The notes below the pieces were generated by a model. It searched no databases. It was not told the origin of the DNA and was given only the letters and a program-made list of their open reading frames with translations. The position numbers were made by a program, and so were the translations under genes. Of a stretch of DNA of 64,000 nucleotides, positions 63,223 to 64,000 are shown in pieces (the stretch's first letter is position 1; each line of letters starts with the position of its first letter). This DNA is from Allomeiothermus silvanus DSM 9946 (lineage in GTDB: Bacteria; Deinococcota; Deinococci; Deinococcales; Thermaceae), in contig NC_014213.1 of assembly GCF_000092125.1 (NCBI RefSeq), forward strand, positions 62,001 to 126,000, written 5' to 3'.

Positions 63223-63225
63223 GTC
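63060..63225 (+). ncRNA. Probable omega-RNA (reRNA) scaffold at the TnpB 3' end
   Basis: The tnpB 3' region and the terminal hairpin (63185-63205) are where the guide scaffold of TnpB elements is made. The 5' limit is a guess. The sequence after 63225 would act as guide. Confidence 0.4.
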
Positions 63226-63439
63226 TTGATTTCGTTGCTATACGCATCCCTTCGACCAGGGTTTGCAGTTTAAACATTTCGGACAACCCTATAGAACCCC
63301 CTACTCCAAGTTTCACGGTGCGCAATGAAGGCTCCTCCAGACCCCCGTGGCGTATTTTCGCCGAGCGGGGCGAGGGGTGGGGATGGCCGTAGGCCATACC
63401 GGCTTTGCCCGTAATCTGGCTGATGGGGTAGCTGCCTTG

Positions 63440-63762
63440 GTTTCAATCCTCACTCGAGCTTTCGCCCGAGTGCAACTTTCTAAGGCGCTCCTAGACAAGC
63501 CTCAATGTCTGTTTCAATCCTCACTCGAGCTTTCGCCCGAGTGCAACCTTTGGCCTAATCACACCATTGGAATATTTCAAGGTTTCAATCCTCACTCGAG
63601 CTTTCGCCCGAGTGCAACCAGAATTGTATTTAGGTATTCCTGTGTAGTCAGTCCGTTTCAATCCTCACTCGAGCTTTCGCCCGAGTGCAACGGCAGTAAG
63701 TATTGACAAGCCGCTCGAGTTATGCGTTTCAATCCTCACTCGAGCTTTCGCCCGAGTGCAAC
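63440..63762 (-). CRISPR. CRISPR array: five 37-bp repeats, four spacers, no cas genes
   Basis: Repeats start at 63440, 63511, 63582, 63655 and 63726, each 37 bp and identical by eye, running from GTTTCAATCC to GTGCAAC. Spacers are 34, 34, 36 and 34 bp. The interior CTCGAGC-TTTC-GCCCGAG region can fold into a hairpin. Read on the minus strand the repeat ends in GATTGAAAC, the usual 3' end (8-base tag), so transcription is leftwards and the leader should lie at 63763 and beyond. Confidence 0.97.
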
Positions 63763-63888
63763 CTATGTGGATATTTCTAACAGCTACGGAGATACCATCA
63801 AGGGGTGTGGAAATACGCTGAGGGCGGTGTATCCTTCCTCCTGGCAAAAAAGTGAGGGCTTGAAGCCCGAGGGAGGAGGCACACCGCC
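63763..63888. other. Flank after the array: expected leader side
   Basis: About 126 bases between the array and the next start codon, with a purine-rich GGAGGAGG at 63871-63878. No clear leader promoter on the minus strand was found. Confidence 0.5.
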
Positions 63889-64000
63889 ATGGGGAAGCGT
63901 ACCAAAGTGGCTGCTTCGCCGATAGGCGAACACCTTGAGGCCCGTTCGTCATCTCCCACCTGGGAGACGTTGCGGGATTGGCTGAGGGGGAAGATCCGGG
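63889..64000 (+). CDS. 5' part of an unidentified gene (window edge)
   Basis: ATG 63889 with GGAGGAGG eleven bases upstream opens a frame of at least 37 codons, MGKRTKVAASPIGEHLEARS followed by SPTWETLRDWLRGKIR, still open at the end. Charged and helical. It might be a transposase, given the setting, but I do not recognise it. The codons VAASPIGEH come from a TTCGCCGATAGGCGAA sequence related to the dispersed repeat. Confidence 0.55.
   Translation, partial: MGKRTKVAASPIGEHLEARSSSPTWETLRDWLRGKIR

Larger units (their letters stand above)
61905..63225 (+). mobile_element. IS200/IS605-type element with tnpB only
   Basis: Left hairpin CCCCTGCC-TTCA-GGCATGGGG (61913-61933) and right hairpin CCCCCGGC-TTTA-GCCGTGGGG (63185-63205) bracket a tnpB gene. 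No tnpA. Exact borders are not fixed; the limits given are approximate. Confidence 0.7.

Overview
The window reads as chromosomal DNA of a thermophilic Deinococcota bacterium of the Meiothermus type (Thermaceae). The evidence is high GC content, Thermaceae-like proteins (tandem VapBC modules, liv, cys and GGDEF genes), a CRISPR repeat that ends in GATTGAAAC when read on the minus strand, and a striking excess of the hexamer CTCGAG in the host-like parts. I did not identify a species.

Layout. 0-13.8 kb is an accessory region: IS debris, broken recombinases, several VapBC/PIN toxin-antitoxin modules (some broken), and a Thermus-like operon (3.6-10.1 kb). That operon holds a GntR regulator split by an intact IS3 element, a class III CoA-transferase, a three-part NitT/TauT-type ABC importer and an HMG-CoA-lyase-like protein. 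13.8-17.5 kb is a minus-strand operon: Lrp regulator, N-formylglutamate-amidohydrolase-like protein, glutamine-synthetase-like ligase and FluG-like amidohydrolase. A complete IS4/IS701-like element (17.6-18.7 kb) separates it from a plus-strand block (18.8-31.0 kb): a branched-chain-amino-acid-type ABC importer, a cyclase-family hydrolase, an APC permease, a MocR regulator, a second glutamine-synthetase-like ligase, an SDR and an aldehyde dehydrogenase. Together these look like amine or amino-acid catabolism through gamma-glutamyl intermediates.

31-39 kb carries a GAF-GGDEF diguanylate cyclase, a MacB-type ABC exporter with a small secreted protein, an alkaline phosphatase and a lipoprotein. 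39.4-51.0 kb is the sulfur region: a SAM-I riboswitch before an O-acetylhomoserine sulfhydrylase, then a large minus-strand sulfate assimilation operon (transport, sat, cysC, cysH, ferredoxin sulfite reductase, siroheme synthesis). That operon starts with a second SAM-I riboswitch whose closing helix overlaps the Shine-Dalgarno of a cysteine-containing leader ORF not previously counted as a gene here. 51-55 kb has a MarR regulator with a YhgE/Pip-type membrane protein and a fatty acid desaturase. 55-62 kb has IS200/605 and PIN remnants, a metallophosphoesterase, an IS481 element and an ABC importer. Possible Pho boxes lie before phoA, the phosphoesterase and this importer. The window ends with a TnpB element, a five-repeat CRISPR array without cas genes, and the start of another reading frame.
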